Shown here: piece after piece, positions 52,390 to 63,088 of the stretch
Layout: every line of letters starts with the position of its first letter
Position numbering within the stretch: position 1 is the stretch's first letter
From: Armigeres subalbatus
Taxonomy: Eukaryota; Arthropoda; Insecta; Diptera; Culicidae
NCBI RefSeq assembly: GCF_024139115.2
Contig: NC_085140.1
Location: 433,441,240-433,505,239 of the forward strand
DNA: 64,000 nt
Direction of reading: 5' to 3'
Notes under the pieces: model-generated
The model's input: the letters and a program-made list of their open reading frames with translations, nothing else
Told to the model about the DNA's origin: nothing
Databases searched by the model: none
Made by a program: the position numbers and the translations under genes

Positions 52390-52463
52390 TCCTTCGATGG
52401 GACTCGAACCCACGACCCTTAGTACGCTAGACTGGTGCTTTAATCTAACTAAGCTACGAAGGA
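52390..52463 (-). mobile_element. tRNA-Ala(AGC)-like SINE head or tRNA pseudogene
   Basis: The minus strand folds with perfect acceptor arms TCCTTCG/CGAAGGA, a D stem GCTT/AAGC, and a T arm GTGGGTTCGAGTCCCAT. The anticodon loop CTAGCGT places AGC at 34-36, but the anticodon stem CCAGT/ACTAA has two mismatches, which argues against a working tRNA. An A-rich retroposon tail (AATAAAGACCTAAAAAAAA) ends just upstream on the same strand. Confidence 0.6.
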
Positions 52464-53395
52464 CCTCCGTCGGTCTTTTTTTTAGGTCTTTATTTGAGGG
52501 ATTTTTTAAATTTGAATTAAGTTCATCACTGAAAGGACGCATAGTCGAAGCACTCACAAGCCAACACTTCCACATGTGTATAGTACACATTCACATAAAA
52601 GGGATCGTGAATATTTATACACGTACTATGGTTTCTGGAACCTTTTCCGTGGCCATTCCATATAGTTCCATATAGTTCTACCCTACAAAGAAATTATGGC
52701 GTTTTCTGGATTACTGAATTCTGATTTATTTTGTGGTTCTATGTTGGCCTTTTGCAGCCTAATGCGATGGATAGTAGTAACTAGGGGAACTGTTCCGTTT
52801 TCCATCTCACTGTATGTATGTATGTATCTTCAATCTAACCCCCACTGTCCGGCAGTGGTATTATGGAAGAAAGTTGTTTGTAATAAAGTCAGCTTTAGCC
52901 CGGGAGTTGGAAGTTGTTAGCTCTATTGCAGCTCCAGTGACCCATTTCAGACTGCCTGGTAGCTCACGTCTAGTCCGAGCTCACTTTCACTTGCAATATA
53001 CCCCAAAAACTTCTGGATTTTAAAATCCAGCGCGCATTTAGTTTTGAAATGATATTTAAAACATATTGAAACAATCTCACCAAATTGATCAAATTCCGGA
53101 TGAATGAACTGAGGAAGCGAAAATCACTTCTAGTGTCCACGAACAATTCACTTCACTCTTCAGAGCTATTCTGAGCAATTCGTTATTGATCCATGTAGAT
53201 ATTTCTGATAATATCACACAGCCACCCATATTTTATCAACGATACACAAACGATTTCGCGCACTCAATTGGGAAATACACTTTATGAAAGGTCACCAAAC
53301 GCGTAAATTTCAAACTTCAGATCAATATATGTTTTTTCTACTTCGTAAAATATAAACATCAGCCGAATCTATTTCTTGCGGGAACGAACAAAAAC
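52464..53395. other. Unassigned DNA with a short TATG microsatellite
   Basis: GTATGTATGTATGTATC lies at 52813-52829. CATATAGTTCCATATAGTTC at 52659 is a small duplication. The overlapping plus frames at 52397-53023 are unrecognised. Confidence 0.45.
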
Positions 53396-54420
53396 GTGAC
53401 AGCAAATTTAAAAGCAACCATCCGTGCGCATGGCTTGCTGCGATCCCTTTCACATCCCGGGATGACCCGGGCTATAATTTTTTTCATACTACGTTTTAAT
53501 GATGACAGCGGGCTATGTCTATTGATGATGATGACACCGCGCTTGTCACCGGCTCGTTGGAAACTCTATACACTGAATTTAGCGTTTCAACGCATTGATA
53601 TTACAATGTTACTCTTCAAATGGGGAGAAAATGGGATTGAACAAGGCCTCCTTAGATGGCTTGAATCTTATCTCACAGACTGCCTACAAGTGATGAAATT
53701 TAACGGAAAGAAATCCAATCCCATTCAAGTCAAAGCAGGAGTTCCACAAGCCTCCCATCTTGGCCCTCTTTATTAATATTATATGTAAATGACATTAACC
53801 TCATTCTCAAAAATATAAAGATTTTAATTTATGCCTATGACATTAAGCGATTTATGGAAATAAAATATCAAAACGACATTATCATATTCCGGAATGAATT
53901 ACATATGTTCTATACTGCCGTAATATCAAACAGCAGAAAAATAATAATATCAAATAAAAAAATCTTACTAGGGAACAATACTGTGGAAAGACACAAAAGA
54001 GTTAGGGATTCAGGGATCACTATAACACAATCGTTCACAAAGCTAATTATATGCTAGGCTTTGTCAAGCGTTTTTGCTTCAACTTTAAGGACCACATAAT
54101 CAAAACATATTTCATATGTACGATCTGTTCTGGAGTATTGCAGCATTGTATGGTCGCCTTATTCAACTCCACATGAAGAAGGAATAGAATCAGTACAAAC
54201 ACAATTTCTACTACAGGCTCTTCGTAGATTAGGTTGTGTGGAGAATATAGTTATCCGGGAACAGCCATCGAAAAAAATAATCGTAAAAGCAACCCGACCA
54301 GGCATAACAAAATTTTATCACAATTCACAATAATTATTATATCAATATGTGTTACAAATAACAAAACTTGCAAATATGGGGGAAAGAAAATTGATTTGGG
54401 ACTAATCACTATCTCTTAGA
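53396..54420 (+). pseudogene. Reverse transcriptase relic of an I/Jockey-type LINE
   Basis: The frame 53396-53776 ends IDITMLLFKWGENGIEQGLL, RWLESYLTDCLQVMKFNGKK and VKAGVPQASHLGPLY, matching RT motifs after the first catalytic Asp through GVPQGSxLGPLLF (here G to A). After a frameshift at 53776, the stretch NDINLILKNIKILIYAYD replaces the catalytic YADD box with YAYD. Later pieces include LGFVKRF and LRRLG (about 54055-54230). Several frameshifts and stops occur, so it is inactive. Confidence 0.85.
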
Positions 54421-54690
54421 TGGAAGCAATGTACACTCTTCAAATTGCCGACATCTGTCCTGGCCACGTCCTTGCGAATGCTGAGAAAGGGGAAGGATGG
54501 TTAGTTTGTGTCTCCTACAAAGTTGCCTAGAAAATATCAACCATCATATAGAAGATCTGTTTAGCTTGAAACTCATTCGCTTACCAGCGCTAGTAACAAT
54601 TAGAATGGCAGTTGGATTGAATATTTCCGAATCTGTGAGATTTTTAAAGTTGGTATTGGTGGCAAATTTAATTAAAAATAATCGTTGATT
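54421..54690 (+). repeat. Single unit of tandem-repeat family B
   Basis: AAGTTGCCTAGAAAATATCA, AAACTCATTCGCTTACCAGC and GAATATTTCCGAATCTGTGA match the units of 56700-57300 (TTGTTCAGAAAATC, ATCCATCTACTTAG, GAATATCTCGGAATCTTCGA). Confidence 0.5.
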
Positions 54691-55044
54691 GATTCCCGCC
54701 ATTTGGACAAACAATGGAAAGGAAACATTTAGCTGGCACGGGAAAGATGTTAACCTTCCTAGTGCATTAAAAAAAAGTGACACATTGTGCATTAGCTCCC
54801 TAACTTGAATTCGCTCCCAAAGGTTCATTTTAGAAACGATTCTCAATCTCTTGGAACCAAATTGAAGGTATGGATTCCGCGGATGTCGTTACGGACAGAT
54901 TTTCTGCAATGTGCCTTTTCTGATTCCCAAGAATCGATTTTAAGGAACATAGATTCTTAGGCCAATTTTTGGCGTGATTTTGAAGGGTGATTTTGGAAAT
55001 GCTCATAAATTTGCGTAGCAATAATCCCAAAAGAATGTAGCCAT
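54691..55044. other. Unassigned DNA
   Basis: Minus frames 54544-54846 and 54830-55030 are unrecognised. Confidence 0.4.
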
Positions 55045-55500
55045 TGCCACCACAAATGAGTGTGGTGATCCTTTTTGATAGACCTGAGTGGCCACCGGAG
55101 GTCCTTCAGAAGATCCGGAAAGTCCGCAAAAGAGGTCTATTCATGAAACCCATCATAAAAGAGCACAGTTTCTTCCTAGCTCTTCATTATTGTACTCTGG
55201 ATAATAAATTATCGTACTAATACAATATCTGGTAAAGTGGTCAATTTCTGAATAGTCACCGGAGTCCTCCAGAAGATCCGAAAGAGTCCACAAAAGTTGT
55301 CAATTCATGAAATTCATCCCAGAAAAAAGCTTTTTTAAAAAAAATCTCTCTATTATCGAACTCTGAGCCAGACATGAACGAATGTCGTGACCCGTTTCCA
55401 TTTACCAAAGTGATTATCGAAGGTCTTCCGGAAGTTACGGAAGTTAATTGATGTAACACATAATAGAAGAGCTTATTTTTTTAATTTCCTTGTCGTACTT
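55045..55500 (+). repeat. Tandem-repeat family A, about 186-bp units, forward arm
   Basis: Units start GAGTGGCCACCGGAGGTCCT (55068), TAGTCACCGGAGTCCTCCAG (55253) and TTATCGAAGGTCTTCCGGAA (about 55413). Each contains GAAGATCCGGAAAG, TTCATGAAACCCATCA, AAGAGC and a TTGTACTCTGG-like end. Inverted units occur at 56230-56660. Confidence 0.65.
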
Positions 55501-55783
55501 TGAGCATGAAATTATTGTCGTGACCTATTCTCATGGATGTAAGTAGCAACCAAGTGACAAAATCGAGAAAAAAAATATTTTCAATTTTTCAATTTGTTTT
55601 ACAAATATGAATCAGTTTATGCCTTGGAAAACAAAATACGTGCACGGATCCCACAATTTCTTATCGAAAAGGCTTACAAAATGAAAGTTATTCTATGAAA
55701 ATCATGATTGTTTGCATAGTAAAATCGGGTCAAAAACGTGAAAAAATCGGGACGTGATGAAATCTGGTCGATGCTGTATTATT
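55501..55783. other. Unassigned DNA between repeat-A arm and Feilai
   Basis: Nothing recognised. Confidence 0.4.
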
Positions 55784-56145
55784 GGCAAACACGATGATAC
55801 TTCTATGCCTAGAGAAGTCGAGCAAATTTCCAACCCAAAAATTTCCTAGACCGGACCAGTTTCGATCCCAGCTACCCTCAGCATGATCTTGCTTTCACGA
55901 AAAAAAAAGCGTTCATGAATTCGTGAACTAACGAGTTCACGGTGTATTTTTTCGTGAACAACAGTCACGAATTCGGGAATACAATCACGATTTCTGGAAC
56001 GTTCTGGAAAACGTGACTGGTGTTCCCGAATCCATGAATTAAATCACGGTGTATTTTTGCTGGTTTTTCTGGTTTGCGAATTCGGGAACGTTTTTTTTTG
56101 CGTGTTGTAACCGTGAATCTTACCGCACGGCTAAGGAGGGCCCCG
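55784..56145 (-). mobile_element. Truncated Feilai SINE split by a hairpin MITE (copy 2)
   Basis: Feilai pieces: 55784-55895 (AGACCGGACCAGTTTCGATC style) and 56105-56145 (CTTACCGCACGGCTAAGGAG). The intervening 55896-56104 is the same MITE as at 29171-29362, inverted: CACGAAAAAAAAAGCGTTCA to AACGTTTTTTTTTGCGTG. TT lies on both sides of the insertion instead of the TA seen at 29.2 kb. The SINE lacks its 3' half. Confidence 0.85.
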
Positions 56146-56229
56146 CAGAAAACATCACTACAACCTTCTTGAGATGATCAATGAGTAGAATAACAAACAG
56201 TTTACAAAATATCGTGCTCTAGTAGATGA

Positions 56230-56660
56230 TCAAGTATTGACCAATCCGGAGGAACTTTAGGATGACATCCAGTGGTCACTCAAGTCTATGTGTATGGATC
56301 AGATCACGAGAGGACCTGCACTGACCATTCAAGTTCATAAGTGAGGGTCCCGTCAATAATGTCTTGGTCAGTGTGTGATAAAAGATGTTTCGTAAAACCG
56401 TGCTCTTTTGATTCGAGTTTCGTTAGCTGGCAACTTTTAGGGATATTACGGGCATTGCCCATGAAGGACCTCTAGTGACCACTTAGGTCCCTTAAAAAAG
56501 GGTAACGATAATTTTCTATAACTCAGAGTACATTAATGAAAAGCTTTGGAACGTTCACGTTTGCCACGTTCTTATATGGTGAGTTTCATTAATTGAACAT
56601 TACTACGGATGCTCCGGATCTTCTGGAGGACCATCGGTAGCCACCCAGGTCATTTTTTTA
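56230..56660 (-). repeat. Tandem-repeat family A, inverted arm
   Basis: The reverse complement gives GTGGCTACCGATGGTCCTCC, AGAAGATCCGGAGCATC, TCATTAATGTACTCTGAG and, one unit on, AGTGGTCACTAGAGGTCC. This is the opposite orientation to 55045-55500, leaving the split Feilai in the middle. Confidence 0.6.
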
Positions 56661-57320
56661 TTTTTAGCTTTCTGGATGAGAGTGGTGAATAATCACACAT
56701 CCAATCGCTTGGTGGTGCTAGCGTAAAAAAGACTGAATATAAATCTGCAATCAGTTTGTTTTGCTATTCAACTATTTTGCTATTCTGTCAGATTTTCTGT
56801 GTTTTACAAAGTTGTTAGAAAACCAAAATCATAAAGTTGAAAATAAGCATTGTTTGGAATTCATCTACTTGGGGGTGTTAGTGTAGATGAGACTTTCAAT
56901 TCTGTTGAATATCATGAAGCCTGTGAGATTTGGAAATTTGTTGCAAGGTTGTTCAAAAATTGAAAATTATTAGGATGAAGATCAGTTTAGTTTAAAATCC
57001 ATCTACTTAGTAACGTTAGAGTTCATAAGACTTCCGCGAGAAAGTTGGCGTGTTTTACAAAATTGTTCAGAAAATCTTAATCATAAAGTAAAAGATTAGT
57101 TTAGTCTCGAATCCATCTGCTTGTTCTCCAAAAAATCAGAATCAATTAAGTGTAAGTTTATTCTGTGATTCATTTTCTTGACAATACTACTATACATAAG
57201 ACTTTCAATTGATTTGAATATCTCGGAATCTTCGAGGTTTGTAAAATGTCTTTGATTTACAAAATTGTTCAGAAAATCGAAATCATTAAGTTTAACACAG
57301 TTTTAATTAGCACTTTTCAT
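56661..57320 (+). repeat. Tandem-repeat family B array
   Basis: Three to four units with TTTACAAAATTGTTCAGAAA, ATCATAAAGT, GGAATTCATCTACTTG and ATAAGACTTTCAATT at about 56810, 56945, 57055 and 57255. Spacing is irregular (about 110-200 bp). One further unit is at 54421-54690. Class unknown. Confidence 0.55.
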
Positions 57321-57383
57321 GGAAATAAACTTCCAAACTAAGACGTACATGTTCATGACAGAATTAGATGCGAAAGTATAGAA

Positions 57384-57869
57384 TTGATAGTTCCGTTAGG
57401 ATACGGTAGGAATGTTACGTCCACGTCGAAAAAAAAGTGTACAACGCTTAGTTTTAACGAAAAAAACAAATTGGATGACGGATTGGTTTGGCTACGACAA
57501 ATTGGACGTCATTTCCTCTTCTATCGTTGCATGCTCATAAACATACAAATATTGAAAGAGCGTCAGGAATTTGTAACGGTTTCATTTGTTGATGATATAG
57601 TTTCTCAACGCATTGATTTAATTGAAATTTTATCGAAATTTAATTTTTACATACCTTCTCGGCTACTTCGACATAGAACATTATTTAAAACCAGCCATTG
57701 CCGAACCAATCACGTCAAATTTAAGCCTCATAACCGAATGATGGCTGTTTACAATCAACACATCAAAACTTTTTTTTTATTCTTTCGTTTATTTGGGAGG
57801 CTCATTGACGTGAAGCGCTACGGAGCTGAAATCAAGTTTAATAATACAACTCTAGATTCTTATACATAG
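57384..57869 (+). pseudogene. C-terminal part of an I/Jockey-type LINE ORF2
   Basis: The 161-codon frame includes GLVWLRQIGRHFLFYRCMLI, NIQILKERQEFVTVSFVDDI and FNFYIPSRLLRHRTLFKTSH with CRTNHVKFKPHNRMMAVYNQ. These are the usual post-RT C-terminal motifs (RCMLINIQTLKERRE; PSRxLRxRxLF). Its start overlaps in content with the end of the relic at 53396-54420 (LRRLG / LRQIG). They may be two parts of one element separated by repeats, or two copies. The ATG at 57384 is not a natural start. Confidence 0.8.
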
Positions 57870-58430
57870 TGTTAGTTTTGGGGAACCGAAGGACTCGCGG
57901 TTTGGTTGAGGTTAAGAAATATAGCTGAATGAACGTTTACTCAGCGATAAATTGTTACTTGGGGCGTTTTGTACACAATCCTTTTGGTTTTTTTAGTCAC
58001 GCCAAATTAGGGAAAAGAACAAAGAACAAGAACATGTCTTTTAAAATTTAAAACAAATGTTATTAATCTTCCCAAAGAGAAATTTCGGCATTGGTTTTTT
58101 TCCACCGCATTTACATAAACTGTACACTAATCGAAAGTTACAAGATTCCAGAAAACTCAACCGTGGGAATTTGCCGTATACGAGAGCCACATGCCAACCG
58201 AACAGAATAATTCACACCCAACTGTCAACAAGCTTGGCGATTCCTACTATGAGGCCAAATGAGCTGTTGAAAGAATCAGTCAATAAAATTAATCCCCACG
58301 CACAAGCCTCAACAACGGCTGGTCGCCTGAACCGCACCGCGGGGAGTCATTCAATACTCGAGCTGGCGTCATCCTCTTCCAATAACTCATAATCCACTTG
58401 AAAGTATATAAACGATAAAACTGAGAAAAG
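57870..58430. other. Unassigned DNA
   Basis: The plus frame 58057-58392 (111 codons, Asn/Arg/Ser-rich) is unrecognised and overlapped by a minus frame at 58289-58645. Confidence 0.35.
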
Positions 58431-61200
58431 AAATGGAAATGAGAGGTCTTGAGGTGCATCGTTCCCGGCTCACCTAAATTCGAGTGCCGCGTCGATGAGG
58501 ATGATCGTCCCGACCCCGGCACCAGACCAGGGCAACGGGAGGTGATAATTACTCGGACGATTAAGTTCCTCTGCAGCGCCTTCTGTTGCTTCCTCTGCTT
58601 CGTAATCGTCGTATCTGATAGTGCAATCAAAACATGAACAGACAACGAACGTCGGAGGGGAACAGCGCTTTTATGGACGTGTCATTTCCGTAGTATAAAT
58701 AATAAACACTCTTATTATTAACCTTTCGCATGAGTGCCCCTGTGGCAACCCGAAAGGCACTTCATTAACGCCTGAAGAATCGAAAAAAAATAAACGGTTT
58801 TATTAGCTCCACTCGGATGGGCAGAAGATAGCAACCAATTCACAGAAGAGCGCATTGTGAACCGCGGAAGCGAGCTACCGAATTAATGAATTAATTTATG
58901 ATAAATTGTTAACTCCTATGCAAATAAACTTGTGACTTCTTCGGACGGTCCCGCACCGGGCTGACAGAAGATGGCAATAAGGTGTCAAATTACACAACTA
59001 GGTGTTCCGGCGGCGAACACAAGGAGCGACTCTTGGCAGCCCGGTAACTGAGTCAGCGTGGGAAACGTTTTGGAGCGTGGAAAGTGAATCACCATCAGGC
59101 GTTTGACACTACGGCAGCTTGGGGAGCTTCTTCTTCGCGGTCAAGGTTAACTTGTGGGTGGAGTGAGAGTACATTTGCAATGCTGGAGCTGAGTCATAAA
59201 CAGATGAGAAGAACGCAAATCTGCGCTAAATGTTATTATGTGATCCAGAGTGTAATCAAATGATTTTCTTTTTTAGAATCACATATGCACATAATATTTT
59301 TGCTTAGCAATTATGTTGCAATTTTTTAACATTATGTTTGCCCTTCTCGTACAGCAAGTTATTTCAAAAAGGTTATGGAGCACACAGTTAGAGTCGTAGT
59401 TTGAGCCTTGTCTTCATACCAAAACCGTAGCATTTTTACAACAAACGTGACCTCCTAGAGAATGACCTCCTTTAGTTACGAAGTATTTAAGCATGAACTC
59501 ATATCTCCATAACATTATATCCCACATGCACCCTTGCCACTGCTTACAATTTCAAGCCAATTTTCCCATGGTTTGCCGCTTATTGAAATCACCGCATGGG
59601 AGTTTCTCGGAATTCACTCAATCAACTGCACCAAATTGATTTCAACAACGCTTCTCCAATGCAGCCAGTCAATTTCCTCGCACACGTAGCTCGAAGGTGT
59701 GGGCACCCAATTATGCAAATGTGGCTTGACACTCTCCAGCAGCTCTCCTGCGAACGCAGATCAAAGCGCGGCTTCTTTCATCCTTGCTCTAGTAGAGAGC
59801 GTCGTCGAAACCGAAATCCAATAATCCATTGATTGATTATTTGCTTGCGCGGCGTGAAGTATGCTCATTAGACTGCTCCTTTGCGATCGCGATCAGTCCG
59901 AACTTCGCGAAGTGTTGCTCACCAAACGGCCCCCAGTCAAATACCAATTACCTTACTACCTTATAACCCCGCAGCTGTTTGTAGTTCGCTCACACTCGAT
60001 ACCGGTCGGTTGGTACTCGAAGCGACGGAGCCCCTGAGCCGATGACGAGAGCAGAGTCAACAACAGTACAGACAAAAGAATGTAATCTTGGAAATTGGGT
60101 CAGAAGTAGGAAGATCATTGTCTACCGCACTCGCCGCTGAATCGCTAACGGCAACGGTTTGACGAAATCGAAATCCGCAAGGTATTCATTAGAGTTCCTC
60201 CCCCGTGCTCGCGCGCCGCTCAACCCGACCCGAAAGGCATCGCGATGTTGATTTCTCTTTTCGCGCCCAACGCCGATGCTCGTGTCGCACCCGGCTCGGG
60301 CTCACGTCTACCGCTGGCTGCTTCTATTTGATTAGGAAACTCATCCACCCTTGGAGCGCAGATCAATAGACAACAACAGAAACCGTCTGACAGAATAAGT
60401 ATAGACATGTTACTCCATTATACTCGCGCCGGAGCATGTATCAATTATCAACTACAATCTTCTGCTATGCTCAACCAAAGTTCCTCATGTTCTTCCTCTG
60501 GGCGGGTGCTCGCGCCACCCATGCGACCGTCTTGCAGCATGTTTCCTCACAACAAGGCATCTCGAAACCGCAAAAAAGAAACACAGGCGGCTCCATGCTA
60601 ATGAGCAAATCAAATAATATTTTGTAAAACTTGTACGCTCCAATAGCGCTATTCAAATGTGCGCAAAAAAACGTAACTACCCTAGTCTGCACATGATGGC
60701 TGAAACAATAGCAGCATCAGTTAATGTTTGCGGGCCTCGCGTGCCAAGCTCCCACGCTCGTTTAGCTCGCAGACTCTAAATATGCTCCGACGATCTAAAG
60801 CCGCTGCTCATGAAATTCATTGCATCATAAGACGACGACAAAAAAACGGCTCTTAAACGTCATCATCAACATTATGACTTTTGTACTACATGGATGGGGG
60901 CATGAACGGACCCAGCTTCGGACTGATGGCTGCTACCCATAATACTTGACATTCAAATGAGTTATGGCCATATCGTCATCCGTTCGGGCGTAACAACGCG
61001 ACCAAGTACTTGCTGCAACACAGCCCCGATGCTTTATTTTCGGATCCAGTAGAGGAAGATGAGCTGACCTTCTTCTCACCCACTTAGGACTTATCTTGAC
61101 GACCGGGCCGGACCGGACAGACTGGACCGTCTGGTGGCCGATTGACCGTGGCCTTTTTGACGAATGGGTGCGATGCGTGTGGCTCGGCTGACGTGATGGG
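58431..61200. other. Higher-GC, apparently single-copy island
   Basis: About 2.8 kb free of recognised repeats. Open frames are short and mutually antisense (59596-59832, 60220-60408, 60407-60692). Stretches such as CTCACACTCGATACCGGTCG (60000) and GCGACGGAGCCCCTGAGCCG are CpG-bearing and non-repetitive. It could carry enhancers, a promoter or untranslated exons; the sequence alone does not show which. 59338 has a GCCCTTCTCGTACAGCAAG relic of the TGCCTTTCTCGT family. Confidence 0.35.
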
Positions 61201-61543
61201 CTTGGAAATGTTGCTGATTTCGTTTTTCTTTTAACACGAATTCAGAAGTTTTTTTTTGTTAAATGGCAATGCTTTTTAGGTGTCTGGTACGTGGAGCCCA
61301 AGACATGACATTTATGGTGCAAAAAGAGTGTGAATCCATAAACCACTGAGAGCATCTCGTAAAGGCTTCAACCCACCTAAGCGGTCAGATGATCTATTTT
61401 CCCCTACATGGTGTTACATCTCTACTCTACTTGGACCCACAGATTAAATTTCTTTCAGCATGTATTTCTTAATGAATTTATGGTCGTTATGTTTGTTCGC
61501 ATTCACAGATGGACAAGTACGAAGAAAGGGAAAACTGGAATAG
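61201..61543. other. Unassigned DNA
   Basis: Nothing recognised. Confidence 0.45.
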
Positions 61544-62281
61544 TACAGGGTGTTCAATAAGTTCGAATACACTTTCAAAAAATGTTTAAAAATTGAGATT
61601 AAATTATTTCTATTCCCTGTTCCATTTCATTGAAAGTATTGTTTATAAGGAACGTTTGTAACATTTCTTTTGGAATGACCTCTATTTTGTACTTCTTTAC
61701 GAGTTTCAAACGTTTCTAAAACCCATCGCAAGTGGCACGCACGGTATGCATGGGCATTTCGTTCCAGATTTCGAGAATTACGTCACGAACTGGTCCAAGT
61801 TACTGACCTCGTATTCGTACAGCTTTAACATAATAAATGATCAAAACAAGAAAGTTAAGAGGGTTCAAATCCGGGAAGCTGGGAGGTCGCAAAGTTTTGT
61901 CCAAAAAGTCGATGAAATAGTCCCCATATAAGGCTTAAATCGCATTTTTCGTGTATAAAAGGTTATCGTCCTATTGGAACACGTAGGGCTGATCTCCGTC
62001 TTATCACCGGGCCACTGGGGGCATTAATCATCCCCAAAACCTCAGTTTTGTAGTACGCCGCAATGATTTTGACCTTCAAAAACGGCTATTTACGATGCCC
62101 CAATCAATTTTAAACGCGCGTAATAAACAAACAACAAGAGACAGAATGTCAACATCACACACATCCGTTAGCGTATATATATACCGCTAACGCTGACACC
62201 AATACTAATACAGAATATATACATTGGGCTTACAAGCACAATGATCAAACATTTGTATTCGAACTTATTGAACACCCTGTA
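61544..62281 (-). mobile_element. Mariner-like element, internally deleted, perfect terminal repeats
   Basis: Element 61546-62279 (734 bp) with 26-bp perfect inverted ends starting CAGGGTGTTCAATAAGTTCG; TA at both sides. The minus strand retains transposase scraps: FKPYMGTISSTFWTKLCDLP, PPSFPDLNPLN (the SPDLNPLD catalytic-D motif of mariner transposases) and WNEMPMHTVRATCDGF (normally WxxMPxExVRRxCxGF). Stops and frameshifts intervene, and the N-terminal two-thirds is missing compared with the usual 1.3 kb. Nonautonomous, but its ends could still be recognised. Confidence 0.88.
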
Positions 62282-62715
62282 TTTCAAGAAAATTACAGAC
62301 AGATCGAAACAATCAACTTTTGACTACTTTTAATATTTTGCTTGACCGCCATACCGCTTACAATTCTATCAAGATTGATTTTTTCCCCAAATTTTCTATA
62401 ACGTTGGAAATTGAATTTGTATAAAGCAGGCACATTTATACATGATTTGTTTTAAGTTGACTATCTCTTGTCGAAATTTTCCGCTGATCAATCACTCATC
62501 AAGTTTAAGGTGAAGCGCTTGACAGACCACTGGAGAAAATGCATTAGTGTTGCTGCAGTTGTATCTTTGTATGTATGTGTGAATACTTAAACTCTCACTA
62601 TCCCTGAAGCAATCCAATCTGTTAAACGTTGTTTTTATTTGGAATTATGAATTAATCCCCCAATGGAGGTTCAGGACAATCCTCACGGAATCCGTTTTCA
62701 AGGGAACCTCATTCA
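62282..62715. other. Unassigned AT-rich DNA
   Basis: No feature recognised. Confidence 0.5.
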
Positions 62716-62818
62716 AAACGGAAGCCACGCGCAACTGTCATTTTGATTAATCCACGTATGCTGCGATGCAGCAAAGCTGAAATAATAAAAATGACAGTTG
62801 TGCGTTGCTCCGTTGCTT
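62716..62818. mobile_element. Small foldback beside Feilai
   Basis: AAACGGAAGCCACGCGCAAC and TGTCATTTTGAT on the left pair with AAAAATGACAGTTGTGCGTT and GCTCCGTT on the right. About 100 bp in all, ending just before the Feilai copy. Confidence 0.6.
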
Positions 62819-63088
62819 CATTGGCATTATTTACATCCTCCACTGAGACATTGCCGCCTCGCAGCTTAGTGTTCATTAAGCACTTCCACAGTTATTAACT
62901 GCGAGGTTTCTAAGCCACGTTACCATTTCTGCATTCGTATATCATGTGGCTAACACGATAATACTTTAATGCCCAGGGAAGTCGAGACAATTTCCAAACC
63001 AAAAATTGCTTAGACGGGCACCGGGAATCTAACCCTGTCACCCTCAGCATGGTCATGCTTTGTAGCCGCATGTCTAAGGAGGGCCCCG
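62819..63088 (-). mobile_element. Feilai SINE, diverged copy
   Basis: On the minus strand: GGGGCCCTCCTTAGACATGC (box A region lacking about nine bases around GTGCGGTAA), box B changed to GGGTTAGATTCCC, standard body, and a 3' end without the (AAG)n run. Older than the copy at 51.5 kb. The 130-codon minus frame at 62910-63302 crosses it by chance. Confidence 0.88.
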
